A DNA stretch of 64,000 nucleotides from Leptodactylus fallax (GCA_947044405.1 CAMRHE010000168.1:124501-188500), one strand, 5' to 3'; shown: positions 25,293-38,494, counted from the first letter of the stretch. Numbers and translations are program-made. The notes: generated by a model from the sequence alone, not told the origin.

Positions 25293-25990
25293 GAAGCAGT
25301 GGCGTAACTAGCAAAGACTGCCCCCCCCAACCGCATTGCACCCCCTTTCCTGGCCTCCATACAGTATAACATCCCATTTACACACACTATAAGGTCGCAT
25401 AGCAACCCCTCCACCCAGTATAATGTCCCACAGCGGCCCCTGCAAACTGTATTATGCCCCATAGTGGACCAACCACAAACTATTCTACTCTGGGGTATAA
25501 TAATTGGAAGCCCTGGGGAGGTGACCAAGTTAACCAGTGTTACTCACCTCTCCTGGGCTTCAGCGCACTAAGTGCTGTTTTCGGCTCTCTTTAATGTCGG
25601 CACAGATGTCACATGGGCCAGGCCGGCATTGCAGGGAGTCACGCCGGAGAACAGGTGAGTAACACTGGTTTTTATGTTCGCTCACCTCCCCTGGGCTTCC
25701 GATCATTATACTCCGGGGTCTGAAAAGACGCCCCCGAGTATAATAGCAGTATTTGTTGGGGTTTGTCTAATGCACTTGTCGCGGCCTCAATTACCGATCC
25801 CCCACTCCTGCTGAGAGCCACATCCGCTTTCTCTTCTGCCCTCCAGGGGGCCCCAGCCACATGATATGGGACGCAGAAGGTGAAGCGGAGGCAGCCGTGA
25901 GCAGGAGGAGGGATCAGTAAGTTAAAAGGGCCTGCTACCTGCTGAGGTTACTTCAGCAGGTAACGCCCCATTTAAAAAAAAAAAAAAAAA
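25293..25990. mobile_element. Non-autonomous hAT-like element, left end only
   Basis: It opens CAGTGGCGTAACTAGCAAAG, a hAT-type CAG start. It then holds several tandem degenerate units around GTATAATGTCCCA..GCGGCCCC. A block with CTCACCTC(T/C)CCTGGGCTTC occurs twice (25543, 25681) and recurs at 29420 and 53190. No matching right terminus was found. Confidence 0.5.
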
Positions 25991-26137
25991 AATTGGTAAG
26001 GTAAAAAGGGAAGAGAAGGTAATGCCAAGCTCTAGCTTTAGTTCCATTTCTTCTAAGGGTTGTAGCAAAAGCAAGCTCCAAAATGTTGTTGAACCCTGCT
26101 TGACAGTCCAACAGTACAGTTAAGCTGGAGAGCTTAA

Positions 26138-26911
26138 AGGGAGTCTATCATTGGATCAATGCATTTTTCACTAATCATATGTTGGAACAGCCTTTAGAAA
26201 CACTATTCTAATCCTATCTTTATTCTTTTCTTCTAAGCAGTTTTTTAATAAAACTTTTTTTCTGATATGCAAATTCTGTGCACGGAGCACAGGGGGCGTT
26301 ACCCCTGTGGTCCAAGCACAGCCCAGTCATAATCAGCATTCCACCTCCTCCTGCTTTCAGAGATGCCCCCCCTTCTTTCAAAACAAATCCTTCGCTTCGC
26401 TGCGTCACCAGCAACAAGTATCTTCTGCGAGATCCAAATCCCACACGTGCTGTACGCTCAGCCACTTTGTACTGCACATGCTCCATCGGCCACCATTCCT
26501 TTCTTCATGAACAAGCACACTGCGCAGGTGCAGTACGCTCTTGTAGTTCTAAGAGTATGCTCGTTAATGAAGAAAGGCAAGATGGCCGCTGTAAGCTCGG
26601 CCTGGACCCGAAGTGACCAAGTGTACAGCGCATGCATGGGATTTGGATCTCGCAGAAGATAGTTGCTGCTGGTGATGCAGCGAAGAGGAGGATTTTTAAA
26701 GTGGGGGGGGGGGGAATCTGACAGCAGAAGGAGACTGAATGCTGCCAATGACTATGCTGTGCTCTATGCGCAGAATTTGCAGATCTGAAAAAGAGTGTTA
26801 TATAAAAACAGCTTAGAAGAAAAGAACAATAAAAGGTAGGACTAAAATAGCCTAAAGGCTATTCCAAAATATGCTTAGTGAAAAATGCATTGATCCAATG
26901 ACAGACTCCCT
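26138..26911. mobile_element. Fold-back TTAA-type MITE, AGGGAGTC family, copy 3
   Basis: Ends AGGGAGTCTATCATTGGATC and GATCCAATGACAGACTCCCT. TTAA is present on the left (26134-26137); the right reads TTTC. Long arms: AATGCATTTTTCACTAA is mirrored by TTAGTGAAAAATGCATT, and TTCTTTTCTTCTAAGC by GCTTAGAAGAAAAGAA. The centre repeats CACACGTGC/GCGCATGC and GATGGCCG blocks. Open frames inside are products of the palindrome. Confidence 0.85.
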
Positions 26912-27602
26912 TTTCAGAAACCTGATCACAATACCAGGGACCCCATCTATATAAACCTCTTGCATGCCACTATGACATGTCAGATGTTTTCTGAAACACC
27001 AGTTACTCTACTTAAATTAGTACTATATGATACTCAGTTATACTCATGGGTACAATAAAAATTCTGCCAACTGGCTGAGAGAGATTATTTGGCACTGTGT
27101 ATGACTTGACTCTTTCTTCAGAGTCATAGAAAGTTACCCTATAATTGTTCTCATCTAAATCAGTAGCACTGGCAGAGATAACGTGGGTAAAGTGGTGACA
27201 CAGAACCAGACAGTGTTTGTTGCCTTTTATTAGAGTAATAGACTGACAAGCTCATTATAATAGCTCTGTCTCTTGTTTATTTTATATCGCTCCATCATAT
27301 ATAATTTTAATGACATGTTAAACACGAAAAGCCATTTCTTATGCCTTGTAGGAAATGAGATTGTGATTTGCTTTACACTATACAGGTTGTACATGGTGAT
27401 CTATTTTTAGATAATTAAAGTTCCCTACAATAGAACATGTTTTTTCTTGGCACTCTACAGCAGCTGCAGAAACACTGCTCCCCCTCCTCCTACACATCCT
27501 TACCGCCAGAAAAACTGGAGTTTATCTCTTGCCTTGGTGCATTGCTTGCAATTATGGTCCTCATTTTCTTAAAGGGACTGTCCTACTTTTTTTTAAGATA
27601 TG
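26912..27602. other. Intronic sequence with no assigned feature
   Basis: No terminal repeats or coding remnants are seen. Confidence 0.35.
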
Positions 27603-27604
27603 TA

Positions 27605-28980
27605 CAGTAGTGTTCTAAAAATAGCAGTCCACCATCATTAACCTGATAAATCAATGTTTTGGTAGAAGTGATTTCTACATAGCAAATAATTTACTTGTTG
27701 GCACTAGTATATTTTCAACTACATTCACAATACAGTCAATCATGCCTCTTATCCTGAGTAAATGAATCATCAATGGAAAGGGGTTTGTTTAAAGTAATAG
27801 CAGCGAAAATTTGCATTCTGTGGAACAGGGGTTAAATTTTCGGCCTTATTCAGCATAAAAGACACAATGAGGGGAATTTATTTAGAAAACTGGAATAGAG
27901 GGATGATATTGAGGCATACATTTGTCAGAAAGCCCTCTTACATCGTATGTGTGCCTGAAGCCCCGATCCACGCCTCACTTGCCACAGTTTTCTACTGTGA
28001 GTTAGAATGGATATTACACCAGTCTTAATAAATTTGCCCCTATGTACCTGGATGTAGTTATAACTGCGCTCAGTTCTAGGGTTCCTCAACACTGGAGAAA
28101 ATGGGTCGGTCCAGACATTGTTCTGATGAAAAACATACTTTGATTAAAAAGCTGACTGGGGAGGGAACACATACAGAGAAGTGCAGCAAATTATAGGCTG
28201 CTCAACTACAATGGTCTCAAATGACTTGAAGTGGCAACCAAAACCTAAAAGATGCAGGAGGAAGTGACTTAGTGGAGCTAAGCTTCTAGCAAGAACACCC
28301 CACAAAGCCCTGTTGAAAAAAACAACACGTCTGAATAAGTTAAAATTAGTAACACAAGTAACACCTTGACTGGCCCAAAGAGAATGATGCAACATTTTGT
28401 GGACTGATGGAACGCAAAATTGTTGTTGACCTATGAGCACTGAATTCAAGCCATAGTACACTGTGAAGACAGTAAAGCATGGTGGCGCAAAAAATCATGA
28501 CATGGGGATGTTTCTCATACCATGGTGTTGGGCCTTTTTATCACATGTGAGGGTTTATGGAAGAGTTTGAATAAATCAATATACTTAAGGAGATCAAGTT
28601 GCCCTATGCCGAAGAAGAAATGACCTTGCAGTGGATGTTTCAACACAACAATGCTCCAAAACAAACCAGTAAGTGAACAAAATCTTGACTACAGACAAAC
28701 AGGATTGAGGTAATGGAGTGGCCAGCCTAATCTCCAGACCTCATCTCATAGAAAACTGGTGGGGTGACATAAAACATGTCAATTTAAAGCAAAACTCAAA
28801 ATGTAGAAATGTGGAATGTAGTCCAATCCTCCTTCCAGAAGTTAGTCGACTCCATGTGAAAGAAGGTTATGACACTAATTAGTTCACTAATCCAAAGTAA
28901 AGTGAAATCTCAAGATTTTTTTCAGTTTATACGTTACATTTTTGAATTTTTAAAGGAACACGGCTATTTTTTGAACAGGC
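27605..28980 (+). mobile_element. Decayed Tc1-like element
   Basis: The left end TA|CAGTAGTGTTCTAAAAATA and a diverged inverse near 28960-28980 (GGCTATTTTTTGAACAG) bound a body with recognisable Tc1 transposase codons. The ends have drifted far more than in the other Tc1 copies, so the insertion is comparatively old. Confidence 0.7.
28090..28880 (+). pseudogene. Tc1-like transposase relic, many stops
   Basis: Readable islands include CSDEKHTLIKKLTGEGTHTEK near 28115-28175, a GTGGACTGATGG stretch at 28400 (WTD of the first catalytic block with the following Glu changed), CATGGTGGCGC (KHGG) near 28478, TTTCAACACAACAATGCTCC near 28637 where the second Asp reads Asn, and GGGGTGACATAAAA (WGDIK) near 28762. 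Stops and frameshifts occur throughout. The changed catalytic residues are seen directly; family membership is inferred. Confidence 0.65.
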
Positions 28981-28982
28981 TA

Positions 28983-30358
28983 ATATTTATTTCTCTCACA
29001 CTGGATACATTTTGTTATTATGTTTTGATTTGAAATTGAATAGAGTAAGCTCTTTGAAGAAATGACACTTGCCACTTACTACTCCAAAGCAGGGCTGCAC
29101 CTGCCCTGAAGTAACAGCCTCAGGTGGTACCTCCAGGCAGAAAATAAGGGGTGGCATTTTTTCAATTGGCTACTACCTTTTCATTTATTCCAAAAAGGTA
29201 GAAGCTGATATTCTACTCAATGATCCCTGCTGCTGTCCAGTCCGGCCTCCACTTCTTCCTTCAGCGTCTGCTCCCTGGAGGCAGAAGAGGTGGCCAGACG
29301 CGACAGGAGCAGGGATCGGAGACTAAAATGTTGGCCACTACCTGTTGGAATAATCAGCTAGTGGTCAAACTCCTGCGACACCAGTGAAGCTGAATAAAAA
29401 CAGCAAACAGTTATACTTCCCTCTCCTGGGCATCCAGCAGTCCCTCACTGTACTCTTCTGGCCTAGCTCTGACGTCATGCACTCTGGGGTCACTGCGGAG
29501 GCCTCCGATTGTGCCTCAGTGGTCACATGGGGCTGAAATCAGGACACTCGGCACGCCACATAACTCACCACTAAGGCACAATAACAGGCCTCAGAGGTGA
29601 CTCCCACAGCGCATGACATCAAACAACCCGAAGAGGACATTGATGCCACGAGGATGCCCAGGAGAGAGAAGTATAAGTGTTTGTGATTTTCCCTCAGCCT
29701 AGGCCTCCCCTTATTTTACTCTAATGTCCTAGAAGACCCCTATGTATAATAGTGCTTTGTGGATGATGAACCCCAAAACTTTTGGAAAATCTTTTGAAAG
29801 ATTTTGGCAAAATCTAAGACTAACATGTAATATGTGTGAGGACAATATACTGTGTGTGAGCCAGTAAAAGGGGTGTTGTACTGTGTGGAGCCAATACACG
29901 GATAGCACACTGATCCACACCAAGGTCATCTGCATGGGGCCTAACCCTCAATATGAAGCTCTGCTGTCTATGGTTTTAGATTATTTTTCTGGGAAAGTTA
30001 TACTGTGGATCAATAAGACTCTGAACTGAACCTATGATATACATAGACAATAGATATAATGTCTTGTTAATCGTGATGAGTCTCTAATATTTTTACCAGT
30101 ATTTTGCATTGATAAAATTGTTAATAAAAAAAAAATTTAAAAAAACAAGCAAGTCATGTCTTCATTTATGCCCAAACAGGATTGCAGATGCATGCATTAT
30201 TGGTATGGTTTACATCTATCTGTGATGGTAGTGTCAGCGCCAGCAAATTATGTATCCTATTGTAAGGTGGTGGAAACCACCACCTTCCACAAGTATGGCC
30301 TTAGGTGGGGGCTAGATCTTCACTCACAACAGGCTAAGTATGCTTTATATACTGCTTA
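28983..30358. other. Repeat-rich intronic sequence, hAT-like debris
   Basis: From 29088 (CAGGGCTGCACCTGCCC) onward it resembles the GTATAATG-type hAT derivatives: the CTCTCCTGGGCATCC block (29420, shared with 53190) and inverse-orientation units ATACTGTGTGTGAGCC and GTACTGTGTGGAGCC at 29845-29900. A 23-bp perfect palindrome AAGGTGGTGG/CCACCACCTT lies at 30266-30288. Confidence 0.4.
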
Positions 30359-30360
30359 TA

Positions 30361-31312
<952 letters not shown>

Positions 31313-31314
31313 TA

Positions 31315-32767
31315 TGTATGCATTCTAGTTGTACACTATCTGTGACATTTTGTTTTGTAACTCTAATGTCCTTGATGCAATGTGTATAGCCACTGTCACT
31401 TTTAGTATTCTGTTGCCGAGTCATTACACCTTTGTCAATCTGGTATTTCCTGGAAAGCAGTCGGCACTATGACTCTTCCAAATGGGCAGAATCTAACTGG
31501 GGAACAAACCTTGGCATGTGCCAAAGAAGGGGAACCCATGTGAGTACGACTCCTGTGTGAACAGGGAGACTCTCACACTCTTAGACCCCCACTAATCATC
31601 AGCTAACAGCAGTTTCTCAGCACTCAGCAACCTTCTTCTGATACCCAAAACCCCCACAGATCAGCTGTTTGAAGTGGCTGCAGCCATATGATGTCATATT
31701 CATTGGTCACATGGCTTGTTTGCAGCTAAATTCCATTCTAGGGAATGGGTTGTGCTGCAGCACCAAGCACATCAGCTATACAAATGTCATGGCGCTGTGC
31801 TTCAAGAGTAAAGAAGAGGCCGCATTACTCACCCCAATGTTTTGGCCTCCTCAAAGCTGCTCGGCGAGGTCCTGTGTGTCAGACCCCGCAGATCTTCATT
31901 TAATGACCTATACTAGGGATAGGTCATCAATTATTAAACCTGTATTCCACCTGTAAACCTCTAACTCCTACTGCACCAAACAACTACCTCAGTAAAGTAC
32001 CGTGTGAAAGCTTTTTTCGGCTGGACTTCTTCAGAGCACCAGATAACCGGTTGCCCTGTCCTTGGATAGGTGGGCTGCATCAATGGTCCAGTGTGGCGTC
32101 CAGAAGAGGATGGCCTCCCCATAAATATTTTCTTCATCACTAAACTGTAAATATCGAAATCATGTAATATTTGAGACGTTATCTATTCTAGTCAAGAACT
32201 GACCCAACTTTATTCTGGTGACAGTTGATTATCCTTAGAGTAAAAGAAATAGTTCAGATCTAGGAATTTTCTTTCAACCTTCACGTATAACACCTTAACA
32301 TTTAACTTTTGTGAACCAAATTATGTAACCCCCCTCCCTTTACAGGTTGGAGATGAAACAGAGGTGGGTGCTTCATACAGAAGTCTATTACGAAGAAGAA
32401 TGACTAAGTCATGTAGAACACATACTAGCAGACCGCATTTCAAACTGTACTACACCACAGAACTGAACCAGTATCTGTCACATTTGCAGAACTGGACATG
32501 TGCCCAGAACTACACCCAATGAAAACTCACTCTACCACCATTGACGACATACATTCCATGCCACTGTGCCATGCCTCAGAGCTATGTATTGGATTCTCAG
32601 ACTCTGCAAGCCAACTAATTATATAACCACAGAAAATGGAAATGAAAGATGAAATTGTACAAAAGGCAATATTATCTACAAGTCTGTCTAAATATGTACA
32701 GGTATACTGTAGACGCAAGATTTTATCATACAATACTTCATACTGAATGCATGTTCTAAGACTAGGG
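31315..32767. other. Intronic sequence, partly MITE-like
   Basis: 31650-31960 contains CAGATCAGCTGTTTG and GGATAGGTCATCAATTATTAAACC, the same modules as in the TTAA element at 38997-39424, so it is probably a relic of that group. The remainder is unassigned. Confidence 0.4.
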
Positions 32768-32866
32768 ATAGGCAAACTTGCTCTGCTGTTCTTGGAACTC
32801 CCATGGAAGTGAATGGAGCATGTTGGGAGTTGTAGTTTCACAGCAGCTGGAGGTTGCTGACCCCTG
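32768..32866. mobile_element. Short hAT-like MITE, GGCAAAC...GTTTGC type
   Basis: Left end GGGATAGGCAAACTTGC and right end GGTTGCTGACCCCTGTCC are imperfect inverses. The interior is a palindrome of GAACTCCCATGG../..GGGAGTTGTAGTTTC, the 'AACTCCCAGCATG' repeat common in frogs. The flanks TAAGACTA and CTAGACTA look like a one-mismatch 8-bp duplication. A related fragment lies at 35530-35575. Confidence 0.6.
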
Positions 32867-33228
32867 TCCTAGACTAAATAATGGCAGTTGTTACCACGTT
32901 TTTCCTTCAACTATGTACTGCATGGCAACATTCAGTGTCCTACAAATTTTAGGACAAACAGATTTGATAGATAGTATTGCAAGGTAGGTGTGTGTGTGTT
33001 TAAGGAAAAAAAAAAAAAAAAAAAAAAGTGGTGCCTTTTTTTCAAATTATGGGTTGTAAATTCAAGCAAAAGTGTCATTGCCCTGAAAACACATACAATG
33101 CCCAAGGACCGATGTTATGTATACTACATACTGAAGATTATCTGTATATAGTATAATATTCATTATACCAACTGCCTGCTACAGGGCTCTAACAGGGTGC
33201 ATGAGGATCTACTTATTAGCACTATATA

Positions 33229-34796
33229 CAGTCATGGCCAAAAGTTTTGAGAATGACACAAATATTCTATTTTCACATGATCTGCTGCCCTCTGGTTTTT
33301 ATGTGTGTTTGTCAGATGTTTTTATCACATACAGAAATATAATTGCATTCATATTATGAGTAACAGAAGCTTATATTGACAGTTAGAATGAGTTAATGCA
33401 GCAAGTCAGTATTTGCAGTGTTGACCCTTCTTCTTCAGGACCTCTGCAATTCTCCCTGGCATGCTCTCAATCAACTTCTGGACCAAATCCTGACTGATAG
33501 CAGTCCATTCTTGCAGAATCAATGCTTTAATTTTGTCTGAATTTGTTGGTTTTTGTTTGTACACCCGTCTCTTGATGATTGACCACAAGTTCTCAATGGG
33601 ATTAAGATCTGGGGAGTTTCCAGGCCATGGACCCAAAATCTCTATGTTTTGTTCCCTGAGCCATTTAGTTATCACCTTTGCTTTATGGCAAGGTGCTCCA
33701 TCATGCTGGAAAAGGCATTGTTGAGCACCAAACTGCTCTTGGACGGTTGGGAGAAGTTGCTCTTGGAGGACATTCTGGTACCATTCTTTATTCATGGCTG
33801 TGTTTTTAGGCAAGACTGTGAGAGAGCCGATTCCCTTGGCTGAGAAGCAACCCCACACATGAATGGTTTCAGGATGCTTTACAGTTGGCATGAGACAAGA
33901 CTGGTGGTAGCGCTCACCTCTTTTTCTCCGAATAAGCTGTTTTCCAGATGTTCCAAACAATCGAAAAGGGGATTCATCAGAGAAAATGACTTTACCCCAG
34001 TCCTCAGCAGTCCACTCCCTGTACCTTTTGCAGAATATCAGTCTGTCCCTGATGTTTTTTCTGGAGAGAAGTGGCTTCTTTGCTGCCCTCCTTGAGACCA
34101 GGCCTTGCTCCAAGAGTCTCCGCCTCACAGTGCGTGCAGATGCACTCACACCTGCCTGCTGCCATTCCTCAGCAAGCTCTGCACTGCTGGTAGCCCGATC
34201 CCGCAGCTGAAACACTTTTAAGAGACGGTCCTGCCGCTTGCTGGTCTTTCTTGGGCGCCCTGGAGCCTTTTTGGCACCAATGGAACCTCTCTCCTTGAAG
34301 TTCTTGATGATGCGATAGATTGTTGACTGAGGTGCAATCTTTCTAGCTGCAATACTCTTCCCAGTTAGGCCATTTTTGTGCAGTGCAATGATGACTGCAC
34401 GTGTTTCTTTAGAGATAACCATGGTTAACAGAAGAGAAACAATGATGGCAAGCACCAGCCTCCTTTTAAAGTGTCCAGTGGTGTCATTCTTACTTAATCA
34501 TGACAGATTGATCTCCAGCCCTGTCCTCATCAACACCCACACCTGTGTTAATGGAGCAAATCACTGAAACGATGTTAGGTGGTCCTTTTAAGGCAGGGCT
34601 GCAATGATGTTGAAATGTGTTTTGGGGGATAAAGTTCATTTTCTAGGCAAATATTGACTTTGCAAGTAATTGCTGTTAAGCTGATCACTCTTTATAACAT
34701 TCTGGAGTATATGCAAATTGCCATTAGAAAAACTGAAGCAGTAGACTTTGTAAAAATTAATATTTGTATCATTCTCAAAACTTTTGGCCATGACTG
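33229..34796 (-). mobile_element. Full-length Tc1/mariner element with intact DD35E transposase
   Basis: Ends CAGTCATGGCCAAAAGTTTT and AAAACTTTTGGCCATGACTG are perfectly complementary over at least 20 bp, and TA flanks both sides (33227-33228, 34797-34798). The 1568-bp element carries an uninterrupted transposase on the minus strand. It is the best-preserved DNA transposon in the window. Confidence 0.95.
33406..34422 (-). CDS. Tc1/mariner transposase, DD35E, apparently intact (338 aa)
   Basis: Cut-and-paste transposase acting on the element's own inverted ends. I start at the Met of MVISKETRAVI (34422); an in-frame Met 11 codons upstream (34455) adds only a hydrophobic stretch atypical of the family. 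Order: first helix-turn-helix (about residues 5-42), an AT-hook-like linker APGRPRKTS (about 53-61), second helix-turn-helix ending ARTVRRRL, then the DDE core. Catalytic residues are Asp149 (FSDES), Asp241 (FQHDGAP) and Glu277 (NPIENLW). Thirty-five residues separate Asp241 and Glu277, against 34 in ordinary Tc1, owing to one extra residue in ILGPWPGN. The C-terminus is KKKGQHCKY. The length is normal and there is no stop or frameshift. DD35E is reported for the Traveler family; assignment to it is inference. Confidence 0.9.
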   Translation of the reverse strand: MVISKETRAVIIALHKNGLTGKSIAARKIAPQSTIYRIIKNFKERGSIGAKKAPGRPRKTSKRQDRLLKVFQLRDRATSSAELAEEWQQAGVSASARTVRRRLLEQGLVSRRAAKKPLLSRKNIRDRLIFCKRYREWTAEDWGKVIFSDESPFRLFGTSGKQLIRRKRGERYHQSCLMPTVKHPETIHVWGCFSAKGIGSLTVLPKNTAMNKEWYQNVLQEQLLPTVQEQFGAQQCLFQHDGAPCHKAKVITKWLREQNIEILGPWPGNSPDLNPIENLWSIIKRRVYKQKPTNSDKIKALILQEWTAISQDLVQKLIESMPGRIAEVLKKKGQHCKY

Positions 34797-34798
34797 TA

Positions 34799-36660
34799 TA
34801 GCGCATATAGATGCCCTGAATTTACAATACTGCTCCCTGTCATATGCACCAATGCCAGATGATAGGTAAAATTATTTCTGGCAATATACAACCATTAGCA
34901 GTATATGGAGGCTCATTGTATATCAGTGGAAAAGTTTGACAACATTTTTGGTAAACATTTTGCATAATGTGTCCCATCACTACCTACTATACCCAAAAGG
35001 TTTACTTAAAAATGGTTGGGACCTCTGTTTCATAGGTGTCATATTATATACAAGAACAGCCAGGCATAAAGAAAGACAGATGTGGATTCCAGAAGAGTGT
35101 TTCAAAGTACCCCGGAGCTGCATAAAAGTGTTGTGGGCTGCTCTCCACACACATGTACTGCTCATAGCTTTACTGTTTTGCAAGTTTACAAAATTCTGTA
35201 AACTTTTTTTTTTGTTTAATTGGGGTTCCAGCTGTTACTGCTGTGCTTTATAGTCTTCCATTTCATAACGTAACCAGGGCCAATTCTCCATCTATATCAA
35301 AGATATTCACATACACTTTCAATTACAATGTAATCTTTGTTATCACAGACACAGATCTAAAATGTTAATTATAAAATTATCCATAAGAAAGACCAAAGTG
35401 TTTGGCAAAGTCTGCTTCCAATAGGGTTGTGTTCTGTTGACTTTAATAAGTCATCCTATATCTTGTGTGTAACTGAAAAATTAAGTTGTTGAAAATACAT
35501 ATACACACAGTGTTGGTGCCTAACCTGAGACTTTTCAGCTGTTGCAAAACTACAACTCCCAGCATGCCCTGGCCATCCTAATTCAGAGTCTACTGTTTTC
35601 CCTGGAGGTCCTATAAGGGTTGTCAAAGATTTTCTCACTATTCACATGCGAAGAACATACATGCTGCCTGACACAGATTAAAGCTGGACATATACATTAG
35701 CTAAATGGTAGCTGACTCATCTACAATCTAATGTATAGAGGCAGCCAAAGTCTAACGTCTGCCATTAGAGGTAAGAAGGTTCTATAATGTAAGTTTTTCA
35801 GCTACAGAATGTATGATTCTTTCTGGATCATGAAGATAATTTTCCATTGAAACAAACATGAATTCACTGCCAATCCAAGCATTCACATTTATAAAGGGAG
35901 TCAGGAGAGAAAACGGATGGCTGAATGATAGCCATGCCATTTATGGATGGCTTTAGGACCTAATAACACACCTAATAGTCAAAGACGTGCAAACAGTTAA
36001 CTGGAGTTAATTTTCTGACGAAGTGAACTCTTGGGGTTAATGAAGTGACCCCCTTCTTCAGTTTATTCACATGTGGTATTATTCACGCTGGCAATACTTC
36101 AGCATATAGGTCATAAATCAGTAAAACACATCAAAATCTTACCTACAATAACCCAAAGAATCTTGTCATTTCAGATTAAAGGGGGTCCCTGAGGGTATAT
36201 CTTATTTCATTCAGTCATATTATTCTTGAACAGTAAAGGGACTTTGCAATTGAATGTATGTTGAAACTGCCCTCCCTCCAATGCTCTTTGGGAACTAAGC
36301 CTCATTGCCTGTTGACTCTGCAGTAGCGTTCAGGAACACCCATTTAGAACTTAGCCCTCATAATAAGTAGTAAGGCCAAACATTAATGAACTAAATAATA
36401 CATGTGCAAATAAGCACTAAGTTTATTACGAGCTGACGAAGCACATGTCATTCAAGATTATGTACTTTAGATCTTGACATCTACAGTCGTTTTATTTGTA
36501 CTGAGGGTAGCAATGTCATAAAGAACTCTGAAAACTGTAAACTACCATAGGCTCAGGGGCATAACAGGTAACTATTAACCCCATAGTAAACTTGTAATGG
36601 GGTTCCACTATACCATGACTACCTTAATAAACAAGTTCAGACTTGAAAAGTGCACAATTA
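34799..36660. other. Intronic sequence with few recognisable repeats
   Basis: A short MITE fragment with ACTACAACTCCCAGCATGCC lies at 35547-35567. Otherwise nothing coding or repeated was recognised. Confidence 0.4.
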
Positions 36661-36689
36661 TTTTGGTCTCTTTGCACACTGAAGATGCA

Positions 36690-36910
36690 TATAGTGATTT
36701 TATGATATAATGACTTTACAGGGATAATAGTGACTTTACAGTGATATCACAGTGCAGGGATGATGTCACAGTGCAGGAATACTGTACACAGTGATGTGAC
36801 ATAGCACAAGGATAATGCACACACAAAAAGATCACTGTGTACACTGACATCACAGCATATGATGAAATTAATTATGATGTCACATGCAGGCATTATGATG
36901 CCCCAGTAAA
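36690..36910. repeat. Degenerate minisatellite with TGATGTCAC units
   Basis: Loose tandem units of roughly 25-30 bp share (GTGA)T(G/A)TCACAGTGCAGG and GGATAAT blocks. Examples are at 36735-36760, 36762-36790, 36790-36830 and 36870-36905. Copy similarity is low and period uneven. Confidence 0.6.
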
Positions 36911-37963
36911 GTAAGGAGACGCAGTCAGTTTTCCACTTCTCATACCATCATCCATAGTGATCACTAAATACACCCTAGGTCTCAGTGGAAATAGCACCCT
37001 TAGTAGTTGGGCCCCATATCAGCTGCTATACATGTGTTAGACATATAACCTGGTAGTTATGCTCATGCATGATAGGATGGTACTTTGACTTTGTAGGTAA
37101 AATGACTTCTCAATCTTACAAAAAAAAAAAATATATGATAGGTCATACAAATATGTTGCCTTTTTCAAGGAGCTACATATCAAACAGACACGTTCATATG
37201 GCCAATAGACCAACCAGTAAAAAAATAATACTGTGTCAGACTACTGGCCATTTATGCTGTATTCATAACCTTAAAGCTCATACTCACTACTGTACGGACT
37301 GATGGCATAGCCACTGAATTCGGTGGTCCCTCATTTTACAACACCCATACTCACCTGTCCCCCCGCCGCTTTCCAGCAAAAGTCCTCACCGCACATGACC
37401 ACTGTGGCCAATCAGTGTCCCCCGGGCGCTGCTGGACCAGACATCAAACCACTAGTATAGATTTAGCAAATCCTTACACAAGTCAAATAACCACTGGAAC
37501 CTGTAAATTACTTTCTATGATGGCAAAGGAGCTTTTTGAGAGTCCTAAAAAGTATACAAAGTGCCCAGAAAAATAACATGGAGTCATCCTCACCTGGTGT
37601 TCAAAGGAATAGCTCATACTAGAACAAGTGAAGAGTGCAAAACATTTAGCATTGCACTATACTATAGAGAGGCGCTACTTAGCCAGTCGGTGCTTGCACT
37701 TCACTAGTACAGAGGTTTAACCAGTGAAATGACCATGCTGATCTGTTGGATCCTCCAGCCAAGCATTGTATGTCAAGTCTGGTTTCAAGTTAGAATGACC
37801 AGAAGAGATTATATGTTGAAAATATTGTACCCTGAGGTCATGGTAACTTGAGAGACAGCAAGAAAGATAGAAAGAAAATAGAACTGTGACAGCACCAACT
37901 AAAAGTGACATATGCTTACCTTCCAAATCCACAGCAACGCTCAGTCTACAAGATCATAGCATA
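36911..37963. other. Intronic sequence with no assigned feature
   Basis: I see no transposon ends, coding remnants or tandem repeats apart from a short A-run near 37120. Confidence 0.35.
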
Positions 37964-37965
37964 TA

Positions 37966-38494
37966 CAGTACAGACCAAAAGTTTGGACACACCTTCTCAT
38001 TCCAAGAGTTTTCTGTATTTTCATGACTATAAAAATTGTAGATTCACACTGAAGGCATCAAAACTATGAATTAACACATGTGGAATTATATACTTAACAA
38101 AAAAGTTTGACTATAAGCTGTGTATCCACCTGACTTCTGAACACCACAACTGATGGTCCCAACCCCATTTATAAGGCAAGAAATCCCACTTATTAAACCT
38201 GACAGGGCACACCTGTGAAGTGAAAACCATTTCAGGTGACTACCTCTTGAAGCTCATCAAGAGAATGCCAAGATTGTGCAAAGCAGTAATCAAAGCAAAA
38301 AGGTGGCTACTTTGAAGAACCTAAAATATAAGACATATTTTCAGTTGTTTCACACTTTTTTGTTAAGTATATAATTCCACATGTGTTAATTCATAGTTTT
38401 GATGCCTTCAGTGTGAATCTACAATTTTTATAGTCATGAAAATACAGAAAACTCTTGGAATGAGAAGGTGTGTCCAAACTTTTGGTCTGTACTG
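37966..38494. mobile_element. Tc1-type non-autonomous element with ~140-bp inverted repeats
   Basis: Ends CAGTACAGACCAAAAGTTTG and CAAACTTTTGGTCTGTACTG, with TA on both sides (37964-37965, 38495-38496). The arms, about 140 bp each, are nearly perfect inverse copies: ATTCACACTGAAGGCATC and GATGCCTTCAGTGTGAAT, for example. The 200-bp centre still holds a scrap of transposase 3' coding sequence (AGAATGCCAAGATTGTGCAA). The high arm identity suggests a young insertion. Confidence 0.93.

Noticed and set aside
26220..26748. Several overlapping ~100-aa open frames on both strands
   Set aside because: They arise from the palindromic arms of the fold-back element; near-mirror peptides on both strands show this.
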